DNA from: Longibaculum muris
GTDB lineage: Bacteria > Bacillota_I > Bacilli_A > Erysipelotrichales > Coprobacillaceae
Length of the DNA: 64,000 nt
NCBI RefSeq assembly: GCF_004343035.1
Contig: NZ_SMCQ01000001.1
Span: forward strand, 62,001-126,000
Direction: 5' to 3'
The notes beneath the pieces are model-generated. The model saw nothing but the letters and a program-made list of their open reading frames with translations. It ran no database searches and was not told where the DNA came from. This document shows positions 1-9,857 of the stretch, one piece after another; the first letter of the stretch is position 1, and every line of letters begins with the position of its first letter. A program made the position numbers and the translations under genes.

Positions 1-3000
1 ATAAGAAACCGTACATATCAATATGGTGTAGAAGTATTTGATATGTCAATTCAAGCGATGCGTGCTGGCTTGAAGTTTGGTAGTGGTTGGGGATTTGAAG
101 ATAGTATGCATATTCAATCCAATGATGTTGTTAATGATTATAAAGATCAATATGGTCCAGCTGCCAAGACAGAAGAAGGTCGTCATTATCAAGTCCATAC
201 ACCAACCGGTGATGTGAAAATTGATAATAATGTTAAAATCTGGGGATTTTGGAATGAGCTTGGAGAGGAAATGGCCGCCCAAAATAAAGCGGCTGGTTAT
301 GAAGATGGAACATTGAATAATGTCAAGGCAAGTGATGAACAATTACGCCCTTGGTATTATACTTGGTCAATGTTGTGTCGTTATTTCCCAGAAGGTTCAA
401 AAGTTATTGCGGCATCGGATAGTGATATTTCAAGATTACGTACAACGGCTGCAATTATCCCACATGGAGACAAGCAAAATGATTTAAGTATTGCTGCTGT
501 TAACAGTTCTAATGAGGAAAGAACTGTGACTTTGAATGTACCTAATGTTATTGAAAAAGCTTCTTTAAATCAATATCTTTATTATGATGGAAAAATTGAT
601 GGACAAACACGTCCACAAAATGCTAAAGGACAGCTTTTACCTTATCAAACTTTAAAAGATGCTGATTTGTCAAAAGGTGTTATAATCACTTTACCAGCTA
701 ATTCTTGTACGATTTTAACAACTTTAGGATATGAGGGTGAAAGTCATCCAATTGATTTTACAACTGGAAGATTACCTGAAGTTGAAAAATTAAAAATTGA
801 TACAAGTAATGGTAATAAGACGATCATGTTAAATAAAGAAGTTCAAATGATTGCGAAAGGATATCCATCTGAAAGTCAATATGAAGTTGAATGGAAAGTG
901 ACTGATTATTTTGGGAATCCTACCACTAAAGCCAAAATCAGCGCTGATGGAAAAGTCAAAGCATTAGAATATGGTATCTTTAAAGTCGTAGCAAATATAA
1001 AAGGAAAACCAGAAATAACAAGTGAAGTCTTATTAGAAAGTACAAGTGGTGGAACAATTATTGATAATTTAGCTTCAATTGGTAGTGATGGGGTAGCTAA
1101 AGAATATAATAGTATGATTGTTGATGGTAATCCTGGTAATTTTGATGGAAATAAAACAATCAAACGTGCAACATATGATTACACAACACCATGTACTGTT
1201 GTTTATCAAGTTCCACAATTAAATAATTACGAATTTATGATGTATTCTTTACATGATGAAGTGAAAGAATCAGGCAACTTTGTCATTGAAGTATCTACTG
1301 ATGGTAAAAATTATGAAGCTGTTGAAAGTGATTTTGCATATATTAGAAAACTCAAATCTAATTGGCGAGAATTTAAAGTGACACCAACAGCACCATTAAA
1401 AGAAGATACATATCAGTATTTAAGAATTGTCATGAAAAGTATTGGTTTTGAAGATTATGATCCACAATATGCTGGTGGTAAAATCATGTATGGAACAAGC
1501 GAAGATAATGAAATATCTAGCGTAAAAGTCAATACAACCAAAGATATTATTGGGATTGATGAAACATTGGCATTCCAAGCCAAAGTATTACCAAGCACAA
1601 ATGCACAAGATGTTATTTGGCAAGTTAAAGATATAGATGGGAAATTAAGTGACAAGGCTCAAATAGATGAAAATGGTATTTTAACATCTAAAAAAGCTGG
1701 TCATGTTATTGTTGAAGCGACAGCAAAAAATACAAAAGTATCAGGATATGCTAAGCTTACGATAAAAGATGGATATTTTGTAGATGAAATTGAGAATTTT
1801 GATAAAATGTATCAACATGGAGATTTTACTTTCGATGATAAGGCTTCTTCTAACTTCACTGATACAAGTAGAATTAAAAGATTATCTGATAGTCAACAAA
1901 GTATTGTTTATGCTTTAAGTCATATTGAAAAGGCTGTATTTGATGTTTATAAAAATGGACAATTAAGTGATGACTCTGTCGATATTTATACATCTACAGA
2001 TGGTTTGGTATACCAAAAAGTCACAAAGACAATTTCAGATGCAGGTGTGGCTGCATCAGGTTCAACTTTCCATTGTTTTAAAGTAGCAACGAAAGATTTA
2101 GGAAAAAATATTAATTTTGTGAAACTGGAAATTAAAAATGATGATTCTATTTTCTGTCCAATGATTGGTAAAGCTCAAATTGACTATCAAGCAGATGAAA
2201 CTTTAAAAGTCATTGATTTGTCTATTGATCAAAAAGAAGTTTCTTTAAATGTAGGAAGAACAGTTCAATTAAATGCTAAGTTTGCACCATTATATGCAAA
2301 AGAACAAATCAAATGGGTAAGCAACAATAAAGACATTGTTACTGTTGATGAAGCTGGCTTATTAAGTGGACATGCAGTTGGTAGTACAAGTGTTTATGCT
2401 AAGTATAATGATGAAATCTATGCAAGTTGTGTTGTGAATGTTCTTGGGGAAAACAAGGCATTCAAGAAAGAAACAACTGCTTCTAGTGATACAAATCAAT
2501 GGACTAGTGATTCAACAAAAGCACTTGCTATGGATGGTGATTATGAAACACGTTGGGTTTCACATGATGGAGAAAATATTAAAGAAGAATATATCACTGT
2601 TGATTTAGGAGAAATTACAGATATTAATAATGTTAAAATTTATTGGGAAGCTGCTAGAGCTAAGAATTATAATATCGAAGTTTCTAATGATGGTCAGACT
2701 TTTAAGACAATTAAAGAAATGAAAGATATGAGTCATACTCAATTGATGGATGATGTGACATTTGATTTAATACAAGCACGTTATGTTAAGATTCATTGTT
2801 TAATACCAGAAACAATTTATGGATATTCAATTTATGAATTAGAAGTGTATGATAATTCACAATTGAAAGATGCAACAAAGATAGAATTTAATGATGTATT
2901 GAATGAATTATATTTAGGTGAAACAGCTGCTTTAAAAGTCAAAGTCACTCCTGAAGATGCAACTTATCAAGAAGCTATGTTTACTTCTGATAATGAAAAT

Positions 3001-3759
3001 GTCATTGTATGTAAAAATAATCAAATGATTGCAGTTGGAATAGGAACAACAACTATTACAGCACATGTTAATGGACAAAAAGTGACTCAAGAAGTTACAG
3101 TTGTTAAAGATAATATACGTAAGATTATCAATGAATTAACTTCTTTAACTATTGAAAATGGTCAAGTCAAATTACCTGAATTTGAAGGTTATGAATTAAG
3201 TATCTTTAGTACTGATAATGAAAAGATTATTTCTAAGAATGGTCAAGTTCATCAACCAGTAGAAGATGTAGATGTTTATCTTGTTATTACAGTAAGCAAA
3301 AATGATGAAACAGCCAATACTAAAGAAATAAAAGTAACAGTAAACGGTGATAAGGGACAATATCAAGCACTGATGAAACGTCTCAACGAAGTAGAAGCCA
3401 CAGATTGGTCATTATATAAAGAAGCTTCAGTTCATCAGTTTAAATTAGAATTAACAAAGGTTAAAGAGCTTCTATCAAGTGATTATCTATTAGTAAGTGA
3501 GGTTGAAAAAGCATCACAACAATTAGAAAAAGCTTATCAATTACTGGAGAAGAAAGAAACGAAACCAGTTCATCCAGATGATAAGCCTGATATTGATGTA
3601 AAGCCTAATCCAGATAATCAACAAAAACCAAATCCTGGTGAAGTTGAACAAAAACCTCAAACAGGTGACCAAAATGCTTTAGAATTGTTTGCTTTAATGA
3701 GTTTGATAAGTTTGGGAGGATGTATCAACTTATTGAGAAAACGTAAAGAAGATAAATGA
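1..3759 (+). CDS. Large cell-wall-anchored glycoside hydrolase, 5' end outside window
   Basis: The frame is open to the left edge, so the N-terminus lies outside the window. The first ~240 residues (to about base 720) resemble the end of the catalytic barrel and following beta-sandwich of the enzyme at 4945-8559 (shared WGFWN motif and a Y-T-W-S stretch). After that come alternating Ig-like Big_2 domains (about 760-1050, 1510-1770, 2210-2455, 2860-3110) and carbohydrate-binding-type sandwiches. The one at about 2456-2860 is a clear F5/8 type C (discoidin) domain. A helical FIVAR-like segment (3360-3550) and a Pro/Asp-rich spacer lead to KPQTGD, a hydrophobic span and KRKEDK, a sorting signal with K in place of the usual L. 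It is probably a wall-attached enzyme acting on host or plant glycans. The substrate cannot be told because the active site is missing. Confidence 0.85.
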   Translation: MRNRTYQYGVEVFDMSIQAMRAGLKFGSGWGFEDSMHIQSNDVVNDYKDQYGPAAKTEEGRHYQVHTPTGDVKIDNNVKIWGFWNELGEEMAAQNKAAGYEDGTLNNVKASDEQLRPWYYTWSMLCRYFPEGSKVIAASDSDISRLRTTAAIIPHGDKQNDLSIAAVNSSNEERTVTLNVPNVIEKASLNQYLYYDGKIDGQTRPQNAKGQLLPYQTLKDADLSKGVIITLPANSCTILTTLGYEGESHPIDFTTGRLPEVEKLKIDTSNGNKTIMLNKEVQMIAKGYPSESQYEVEWKVTDYFGNPTTKAKISADGKVKALEYGIFKVVANIKGKPEITSEVLLESTSGGTIIDNLASIGSDGVAKEYNSMIVDGNPGNFDGNKTIKRATYDYTTPCTVVYQVPQLNNYEFMMYSLHDEVKESGNFVIEVSTDGKNYEAVESDFAYIRKLKSNWREFKVTPTAPLKEDTYQYLRIVMKSIGFEDYDPQYAGGKIMYGTSEDNEISSVKVNTTKDIIGIDETLAFQAKVLPSTNAQDVIWQVKDIDGKLSDKAQIDENGILTSKKAGHVIVEATAKNTKVSGYAKLTIKDGYFVDEIENFDKMYQHGDFTFDDKASSNFTDTSRIKRLSDSQQSIVYALSHIEKAVFDVYKNGQLSDDSVDIYTSTDGLVYQKVTKTISDAGVAASGSTFHCFKVATKDLGKNINFVKLEIKNDDSIFCPMIGKAQIDYQADETLKVIDLSIDQKEVSLNVGRTVQLNAKFAPLYAKEQIKWVSNNKDIVTVDEAGLLSGHAVGSTSVYAKYNDEIYASCVVNVLGENKAFKKETTASSDTNQWTSDSTKALAMDGDYETRWVSHDGENIKEEYITVDLGEITDINNVKIYWEAARAKNYNIEVSNDGQTFKTIKEMKDMSHTQLMDDVTFDLIQARYVKIHCLIPETIYGYSIYELEVYDNSQLKDATKIEFNDVLNELYLGETAALKVKVTPEDATYQEAMFTSDNENVIVCKNNQMIAVGIGTTTITAHVNGQKVTQEVTVVKDNIRKIINELTSLTIENGQVKLPEFEGYELSIFSTDNEKIISKNGQVHQPVEDVDVYLVITVSKNDETANTKEIKVTVNGDKGQYQALMKRLNEVEATDWSLYKEASVHQFKLELTKVKELLSSDYLLVSEVEKASQQLEKAYQLLEKKETKPVHPDDKPDIDVKPNPDNQQKPNPGEVEQKPQTGDQNALELFALMSLISLGGCINLLRKRKEDK

Positions 3760-3771
3760 GGAATCTTCGAT

Positions 3772-3802
3772 AAAAGGTAAGTGATGAGCTTACCTTTTTC
3801 TT
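3772..3802 (+). terminator. Rho-independent terminator
   Basis: A 10-bp perfect stem (AAAAGGTAAG / CTTACCTTTT) with a 7-base loop is followed by a T-rich run, just after the hydrolase stop codon at 3757-3759. Confidence 0.85.
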
Positions 3803-3867
3803 TTTGGTCGTCTTATTATTACATTTTCTTTTAACCTTTTTTGCTATGCTTTTATTGAGGTGGGACA

Positions 3868-4806
3868 ATGAATATATCAGGGGCTTTAGGAATTTTAGGC
3901 GGATTGGCTTTATTTTTATATGGGATGGAATTAATGAGTGAAGGACTTCAAGAAAGTGCAGGGAATAAATTAGAATATGTTATTAAAAAGTTAACTGATC
4001 ATAAAATAAAAGCTGTTTTTGTAGGAATGTTGATGACATGTTTGATTCAAAGTTCATCAGCTTTAACGGTTATGTTAATTGGCTTTTTAAATGCTAAGAT
4101 CATTGATTTAAAAAGAGCAATTTGGGTTGTCATGGGTGCCAATATTGGAACGACGATTACGGGTCAAATGATTGCCTTAAATATTGGAATGATTGCGCCT
4201 ATTTTAGCGATTATAGGGGTGATTATGATTGTTTTTTTATCATCACGTTTTTTTGTTCATTTAGGAAAAATTATTGGAGGAATAGGGATTTTATTTATGG
4301 GCTTAGAATTTATGGCAGTTTCTTTATCACCATTACAAAATTCTGCCACTTTTTTAAATTTTATGACGTCATTATCACAACCTTACTTAGCAATCCTTGC
4401 TGGAGCAATTTTCACAGCCATTATTCAAAGTTCCTCAGCTGCTCTTGGAATCTTACAAACCCTAGCTAAGCAAGGTTTATTACATTTTGAAATAGGAGCT
4501 TATATGATTTTTGGACTCAATATAGGAACTTGCATCACCGCAGTTTTAGCTTCTTTATTGGGCTGTCAAAATGCTAAGAAGTTAACTCTATTCCATATTC
4601 TTTTTAATATCGCTGGAACTGTTATTTTTGTAGCTATTTGTCAAATGACACCTTTTTTATCATTGATAGCTTCTTTAACTCCTCATGCTTACATGAATCA
4701 ATTAGCGAATCTTCATACTTTATTTAATGTCATCACAGTTCTTATTGTCTTATGTGTAGATCAATATTTTATTGATTTTATAGATAAGATATTTTCTAAA
4801 AAGTAA
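3868..4806 (+). CDS. Na/Pi cotransporter family protein (short form)
   Basis: Integral membrane protein of 312 residues with about eight hydrophobic segments. It has the inverted-repeat signature of the Na+/phosphate cotransporter II family: QSSSA appears twice (about residues 60 and 190), with GANIGTT and GLNIGTC after the respective copies. Family members move phosphate with sodium, but some are suspected to act on other anions. The usual C-terminal PhoU-like domain of ~550-residue bacterial members is absent, so this is the membrane core only. A GAGGTGGG ribosome site precedes the ATG. It sits alone between two unrelated large hydrolases, each with its own signals. Confidence 0.8.
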   Translation: MNISGALGILGGLALFLYGMELMSEGLQESAGNKLEYVIKKLTDHKIKAVFVGMLMTCLIQSSSALTVMLIGFLNAKIIDLKRAIWVVMGANIGTTITGQMIALNIGMIAPILAIIGVIMIVFLSSRFFVHLGKIIGGIGILFMGLEFMAVSLSPLQNSATFLNFMTSLSQPYLAILAGAIFTAIIQSSSAALGILQTLAKQGLLHFEIGAYMIFGLNIGTCITAVLASLLGCQNAKKLTLFHILFNIAGTVIFVAICQMTPFLSLIASLTPHAYMNQLANLHTLFNVITVLIVLCVDQYFIDFIDKIFSKK

Positions 4807-4869
4807 ATTTTCTGATGAAAAGTATTTTTATTTTTTTAAAGGAAAATGAAAGAAAATATGAAATCAAAT

Positions 4870-4883
4870 TGTAAACCCTTTCA
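4870..4883. promoter_or_regulatory. cre-like (CcpA) site upstream of the secreted hydrolase
   Basis: TGTAAACCCTTTCA matches the catabolite-responsive element pattern except at the central CG (here CC). It lies directly upstream of a TTGACT -35-like hexamer at 4885-4890, about 60 bases before the hydrolase start. The position fits carbon-source control; binding is inferred. Confidence 0.35.
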
Positions 4884-4944
4884 ATTGACTTGTGAGGCTA
4901 AAAAATGCATGTTAGAATTTTGGAGGAAAAGGAGGAAATGAAAA

Positions 4945-7900
4945 ATGAAAAAGTTATTCGCATTGGTATTGAGCTTTTGTCTATGTTTAACAATGTGTCC
5001 TAAAGTTTTTGCTGATGAAAATGAAAATATCATTAAAAATGGTAATTTTATCAATGGAACTGAACCATGGTATATCAATAAAAAAGATAATACAAATGGA
5101 GTCGTAGAAGTAACAAATGAAGGTGCACAATTTAAAGTTACACAAACAAATGGGAATCCATGGGAGTTAGGATTACATCAAGGTCAATTGGTTTTAGAAG
5201 ATGGCTCAAAATATATTCTATCTTTTGAAGCAAAAGTAGATAGTGATATTGAAAAACCATTAAGAGTTGTCGTTGAAAATCAAGATCCCAATTGGGAAAA
5301 GAACTTAGAAGAATATGTCAATTTATCCAATGAATTTCAAAAATTCACTTTTGAATTCACTAAGAAAGTCGGTTCTAAAAATCAATTGGCTTTTTCAACA
5401 GGATTTGATGAAAATCTTCATCATACATTTACTTTTAAAAATGTTTCTTTAATTCCTGCACCAGTTCAAAAGATTGGTCATTATTTGTTGGATGAACAAA
5501 ATGGTACAGCTGGTGTTTTAACTGGAACTGAAGAAAATGTAAAAGTAGAAGTAGCAAAGACAAATCAACAATTTTGGGATTTATCTTTAAAGAAAAGAAA
5601 TATTCAATTAGAAAAGAAGAAACGTTATGATTTAAGTTTTTGTATTGATTCTAGTCAAGCTGGAAAAATCAGTTTTGATTTAGAAAGTATGCAAGATTAT
5701 AATAACAAAACAATTAAACGTCAGATGTTAAATTTAAAAGCAGGAGAAAATCATTTTTCATTTGAATTTTTGCAAGCAAATGATGATTTACAGAACTTAG
5801 TATTCTTCCTTAGTTATGGTGATGGGAATACTGATATGACAAATGCCAAATTAGCCTTTCATCAAATAACATTTAAAGAAGTTGAGGATTTAAGAAATAC
5901 ATATGTTGTGAATGGTGGATTTGATGATGATATAGCTGGATGGAAAATTTCTAATAATAATGGAACTGATTTAAAAGCTGAAGTGAAAGATGGAAAAGCT
6001 GTATTATCTATTTCAAATCAAGGAAATGATTTTTGGGATAGTAAGTTTATTCAAGATAGGATTGCTGTAAATAATGGAAAATATAAAGTGTCATTTGATA
6101 TCGGTTCAAATGTTGAAGATGTTACACAAGTTTATTTTAGTGTAGAAAGTACGGATGTTATAAATGGGAGTGCTAAAAAATATTTGTGTGATGAAAATGA
6201 TCAGCCCATTGCTATTTCATTAAATAAAACAAAAGATATGAAAACATATAGTTTTGAATTTGATGTATTGATTGAAGAACTTATTAAATCTACAGAAGAT
6301 TTAACAATTCGTTTTGATTTGGGAAAACCTTATGAAGGAAGTTTAGAAGGGAAAGAACTTTATTTAGATAATATTAAACTTGAAAGAGTGGGAGATTTAC
6401 AACAAAAAAATATTGCACATACAAATGTAGAATTTGATGTTAATCATGTGATTACAGAAGATTTTAAGGGGTTAGGGGTTCAATGGGATCCTTATCAAGT
6501 TCATCCACTAACAGATAGGGAATGGAAGATGGTCACTGATAGAGTGGACTACCTCAATCCTCAGTTTGTAAGATGTATGATTTATGCAACAACATATTGC
6601 AAAGGTGTTGATAAAAATGGTAAACCAATCTTTGATTTTGAAAACAAAGAAATGAAGCCATTGATTCAACAGTTAGATTATTTACAAGACCGTCAAATTG
6701 AAACTGTCTTTGGTGAATGGGAAGCACCTGGTAAAGTTGGTGGAGCTTTTGAAGGAATTACATGTGATAATCCAGTTTGGGCAGAAATGATTGCTGGTTT
6801 AATGGATTATTTGATTAATGAAAAAGGCTATACTTGTATTAAATATTATAATATGGTGAATGAAGCTAATTCTGATTGGTCATATTGTGGTGATTATGAT
6901 TTATGGCAAAAAGGAATTAAAAATTTACATAAAGAATTTAAAAAGATTGGAATTGAAGATAAGGTTAAAATTACTGGCCCTGATACAGTTTGGGATAGGA
7001 ATCATCAATGGCTTAAAAATATTGAAAATGACCCAGACATGAAAGAAAAGATTGGTCTTTTTGATGTTCATATGTATCCAACTTATGATGAGATTACTTC
7101 TGGTTATATTGAAAAGTTTGTAACTGAACAAAGACAGACAGTTACAGGGCAAGATTTCTATATGACAGAGATTGGTATGGTTACTGGAAAAGTTGATGGT
7201 GATACACAAAAATATGCTAAAGAATTTTGTTATGGAGCTATTATGGCAGATGCTGCTGCGCAGGTTTTACGTGGTGGATTGTCAGGTGTTGCGATTTGGG
7301 ACTTAGATGATGCTATGCATAATCAAGGAAACGGTTATCCTGATAGTGATATTCGTTCATTAAAACAATGGGGATTTTGGAATTCTATTGCGGGGAGAGT
7401 TTATCAACAGCCAGAACAAGAAAAGATTCGTCCACATTTCTATACATGGTCATTAATGACACATCTGTTTCCACGTCATTGTCAAATTATTCAATCAACA
7501 GCTGAAAATAATTTAAATGGTTTAAGAACTGTGGGTATGAAATTACCAAATGGTGATATAACATATATGATTGTTAATAATTCAAACGTTGCTAAAAAAG
7601 TAACAGTGAAAGATAATAGTCAAATCACTTCAAGAAAAGTTTTACAATATAATTATTTTGATAATGATAGAATTGTTAATGAACAAGGTTATCCAGTTGT
7701 TAAAGAAGTTAAGGAAAATGTTAATTTTGTTAATGGTGTAGATGTAGAATTACCTAGTGGTGGGGTTGTCTTTTTAACGACATTAGATACAAATGATTAT
7801 GTTCAAGAAACAAAAGTTGAATTTCATAATATAGATGCTGATACAAATGAAGCAATTATTGGTTCAAAATTTGAATTAAGAGATCAAACCGGTCATGTTG

Positions 7901-8559
7901 TTGATCAATGGACAACTCAAGAAAAAGCTCATCAAATCAATGGATTAAAAACAAATGGTCAATATGTATTGGTACAAACAGATTCAGTTAAAGGATTTGT
8001 TAAATCAGAAGATATAAATATTACAATCCAAGATACAGTTCAATTACAAACATGGACAATTAAAAATAAACATATGAAGGGACAAGTGAATATTATTGTC
8101 AAAGATAAAGATTCTCATGCATTATTATCAGATGCTGAATATTTATTAAAAGACGAACAGGGAAATATCTTAGAAGTTTTAAAGACTGATGAACAAGGAA
8201 AAGCAATAAGTCAATTGTATGAAATTGCACAATTTAAAAATGGTTCTATCCAAAAGAATTTCATCTATTCTTTACAAGCTAAAGGAAACTTATCAGGATA
8301 TCAACAAGATACTCAAAAATATATGATTGAGTTTGACTCATTTGATACAGATATCACACAAAAAACAATCACAATTGAACTCATGAAAAAAGCCCAAGTC
8401 GATATCAAACCTGATGATCAAAAAGATGAACCAAATCAGGATATTCCTCAAGACATTGTTCATACAAGTGATAGTTCACAAATAACTTTATTATGTTTAT
8501 CAATGCTGATAACTATCTTATTCTTTAATTTGATTTATCCAAAGAAAAAAGATAATTAA
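4945..8559 (+). CDS. Secreted multidomain glycoside hydrolase (clan GH-A type) with SpaA/Cna-B tail
   Basis: 1204 residues. A signal peptide (residues 1-24, cut after VFA) is followed by three carbohydrate-binding-like sandwiches (about 30-175, 180-310, 320-480). A TIM-barrel catalytic domain spans about 493-860. Candidate acid/base is E640 in an N-E pair after strand 4, and candidate nucleophile is E742 in MTEIGM, the clan GH-A layout. A beta-sandwich and two Cna-B/SpaA-type domains (about 953-1040 and 1045-1150) follow. The C-terminus has IVHTSD, a hydrophobic stretch and KKKDN, which looks like a degenerate sorting signal. The catalytic domain is paralogous to the gene at the left edge. 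The exact GH family and substrate cannot be assigned by eye. A GGAGG ribosome site and a cre-like element precede it. Confidence 0.82.
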   Translation: MKKLFALVLSFCLCLTMCPKVFADENENIIKNGNFINGTEPWYINKKDNTNGVVEVTNEGAQFKVTQTNGNPWELGLHQGQLVLEDGSKYILSFEAKVDSDIEKPLRVVVENQDPNWEKNLEEYVNLSNEFQKFTFEFTKKVGSKNQLAFSTGFDENLHHTFTFKNVSLIPAPVQKIGHYLLDEQNGTAGVLTGTEENVKVEVAKTNQQFWDLSLKKRNIQLEKKKRYDLSFCIDSSQAGKISFDLESMQDYNNKTIKRQMLNLKAGENHFSFEFLQANDDLQNLVFFLSYGDGNTDMTNAKLAFHQITFKEVEDLRNTYVVNGGFDDDIAGWKISNNNGTDLKAEVKDGKAVLSISNQGNDFWDSKFIQDRIAVNNGKYKVSFDIGSNVEDVTQVYFSVESTDVINGSAKKYLCDENDQPIAISLNKTKDMKTYSFEFDVLIEELIKSTEDLTIRFDLGKPYEGSLEGKELYLDNIKLERVGDLQQKNIAHTNVEFDVNHVITEDFKGLGVQWDPYQVHPLTDREWKMVTDRVDYLNPQFVRCMIYATTYCKGVDKNGKPIFDFENKEMKPLIQQLDYLQDRQIETVFGEWEAPGKVGGAFEGITCDNPVWAEMIAGLMDYLINEKGYTCIKYYNMVNEANSDWSYCGDYDLWQKGIKNLHKEFKKIGIEDKVKITGPDTVWDRNHQWLKNIENDPDMKEKIGLFDVHMYPTYDEITSGYIEKFVTEQRQTVTGQDFYMTEIGMVTGKVDGDTQKYAKEFCYGAIMADAAAQVLRGGLSGVAIWDLDDAMHNQGNGYPDSDIRSLKQWGFWNSIAGRVYQQPEQEKIRPHFYTWSLMTHLFPRHCQIIQSTAENNLNGLRTVGMKLPNGDITYMIVNNSNVAKKVTVKDNSQITSRKVLQYNYFDNDRIVNEQGYPVVKEVKENVNFVNGVDVELPSGGVVFLTTLDTNDYVQETKVEFHNIDADTNEAIIGSKFELRDQTGHVVDQWTTQEKAHQINGLKTNGQYVLVQTDSVKGFVKSEDINITIQDTVQLQTWTIKNKHMKGQVNIIVKDKDSHALLSDAEYLLKDEQGNILEVLKTDEQGKAISQLYEIAQFKNGSIQKNFIYSLQAKGNLSGYQQDTQKYMIEFDSFDTDITQKTITIELMKKAQVDIKPDDQKDEPNQDIPQDIVHTSDSSQITLLCLSMLITILFFNLIYPKKKDN

Positions 8560-8563
8560 TCAA

Positions 8564-8598
8564 AAAAATTACGTGGTAGAAATACGACGTAATTTTTA
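8564..8598. terminator. Bidirectional terminator between convergent genes
   Basis: The stem AAAAATTACGT / ACGTAATTTTT has an A-run on one side and a T-run on the other, in the gap between the hydrolase and the convergent regulator. Confidence 0.8.
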
Positions 8599-9453
8599 TT
8601 TTCTTTCACGATGATCAATGAGTTTATCAGCTTCAACTTTCGTTTTCAATGCTTCATCAAAATGTTTAGAGAACAATCCAGCATAAAGAATATCAAAAAT
8701 AAGATGAATAGAAATTGTTGAACCAATAGTAGAAATCTTATTATAAATCTGTTCACGACTATCAAGATGAAGGACATATTGACAATAAGCAGATAATTTA
8801 TTATCACCTAGTGATGTAATCGCAATCATAGGAATCTTTTTACGTTTAAGAATCTGTGCAGCTTTAATCACTTCTTCTGTTTCACCAGAATAAGAAACTA
8901 AGATAGCACAGTGGTCTTTTTGACACCTTGCAGCTTGAAAGAGCTGTTCATTTACCATTGGAGCAATCTGAACATCTTTCCCAATTCTAAACATTTTATA
9001 TTGAAAATCACTCGCCATTCTTAAGGGACCAGAAACTCCATAAATATCAATCACTTGAGCTTTATCTAATAAGATAAGACTTTGACGTAAATCTTCTTGA
9101 TTCAATAATTGCATTGTTTCATCAATACTCTCTTTAAAGAGTTTAGCAATATTATTAACAATATGGGTAATATTGGTATTCTTATCAAATGGAAAGTTAG
9201 CATTAATACTATCTTGATGAGAAAGAACATATTGAATATTTGCTGATAATGAAATTTTGAAATCATTATAACCTTTAAAATCAAGCTTTTGACATAAACG
9301 TGTAATAGTTGCCGGGGATGTATATGTTTTTTTAGCAAGCTCTATAGTTGATAGATTTAAAACTTCTTCACTGTTTTGTAAAATATATTGTGCAATAGAT
9401 TTTTCCGATTCAGAAAAATTTTCAGCAATTTCAAGTTTTTTTAATAGACTCAT
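8596..9453 (-). CDS. MurR/RpiR family transcriptional regulator
   Basis: 285 residues. The N-terminal RpiR-type helix-turn-helix (about 1-80) includes the S-P-A-T-I-T-R recognition helix region. A C-terminal SIS domain (about 120-260) has the GVSGP and SYSGETEE sugar-phosphate-binding loops. Such proteins sense phosphorylated sugars and control sugar or amino-sugar genes. The start chosen here has a GGGAGG site 7 bases upstream; an ATG 15 bases further upstream overlaps that site and is unlikely. It is convergent with the secreted hydrolase and divergent from the alaS leader. Its target is not evident. Confidence 0.88.
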   Translation of the reverse strand: MSLLKKLEIAENFSESEKSIAQYILQNSEEVLNLSTIELAKKTYTSPATITRLCQKLDFKGYNDFKISLSANIQYVLSHQDSINANFPFDKNTNITHIVNNIAKLFKESIDETMQLLNQEDLRQSLILLDKAQVIDIYGVSGPLRMASDFQYKMFRIGKDVQIAPMVNEQLFQAARCQKDHCAILVSYSGETEEVIKAAQILKRKKIPMIAITSLGDNKLSAYCQYVLHLDSREQIYNKISTIGSTISIHLIFDILYAGLFSKHFDEALKTKVEADKLIDHRERK

Positions 9454-9584
9454 AACATAACCTCCCAATCTGAATATAGTATAACATTTATTGAGAAAAA
9501 CGAGAAGTCATATATAGTCTTTTTTGAGGTAATATGAATGATTGAAAGGTTATCGTAATAATTTGTTGATAATGTTTATTTTAG

Positions 9585-9613
9585 TTGATTTTATGAAATA
9601 AATTAGTTATAAT
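9585..9613 (+). promoter_or_regulatory. Sigma-A promoter of the alaS leader
   Basis: TTGATT and TATAAT hexamers are separated by exactly 17 bases. Transcription would start near 9620, just before the T-box. Confidence 0.75.
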
Positions 9614-9619
9614 ACTAAA

Positions 9620-9838
9620 GTCAAATCGTTGAAAAAGAAAAGTATTTATACTTTCCTTTCTAGAGAGGAAATGGTTGGTGAAAATTTCCAGGGAAATATA
9701 AAGAAAGCTACTTTTGAGAGTGATGTAAACATCAACGCATGGTCAGCGTTATCGACTTAGAGAGCATAGTCATATGATTATGAATAAGGATGGTACCGCG
9801 ATATCAGTCGTTCCTTTTAAAGGAATGACTTTTTTTAT
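9620..9838 (+). promoter_or_regulatory. T-box riboswitch, alanine type
   Basis: Stem I shows the AGTA / GAA internal-loop pair and the GGTTGGTG distal element. The specifier is best read as GCT (9707-9709, alanine), followed by A. The antiterminator carries GGATGGTACCGCG (9788-9800), whose TGGT pairs with an ACCA tRNA end; this suits tRNA-Ala (discriminator A) and argues against the overlapping serine reading AGC. The terminator hairpin (9806-9830) with a T-run ends the leader. Uncharged tRNA would stabilise the antiterminator and switch alaS on. Confidence 0.93.
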
Positions 9839-9857
9839 TAATAAGAAGGAGGATATT

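Noticed and set aside
4122-4469. 115-residue open frame inside the Na/Pi transporter gene
   Set aside because: It is a shifted frame of a clearly conserved membrane protein, with low-complexity Tyr/Asp/Cys-rich sequence.
9707-9709. Serine (AGC) reading of the alaS T-box specifier
   Set aside because: The TGGT of the antiterminator requires discriminator A, while bacterial tRNA-Ser has G; GCT followed by A also fits the downstream gene.
9774-9857. Longer alaS start (in-frame ATG at 9774)
   Set aside because: It would place the T-box antiterminator and terminator inside the coding sequence; AGAAGGAGG sits right before 9858.
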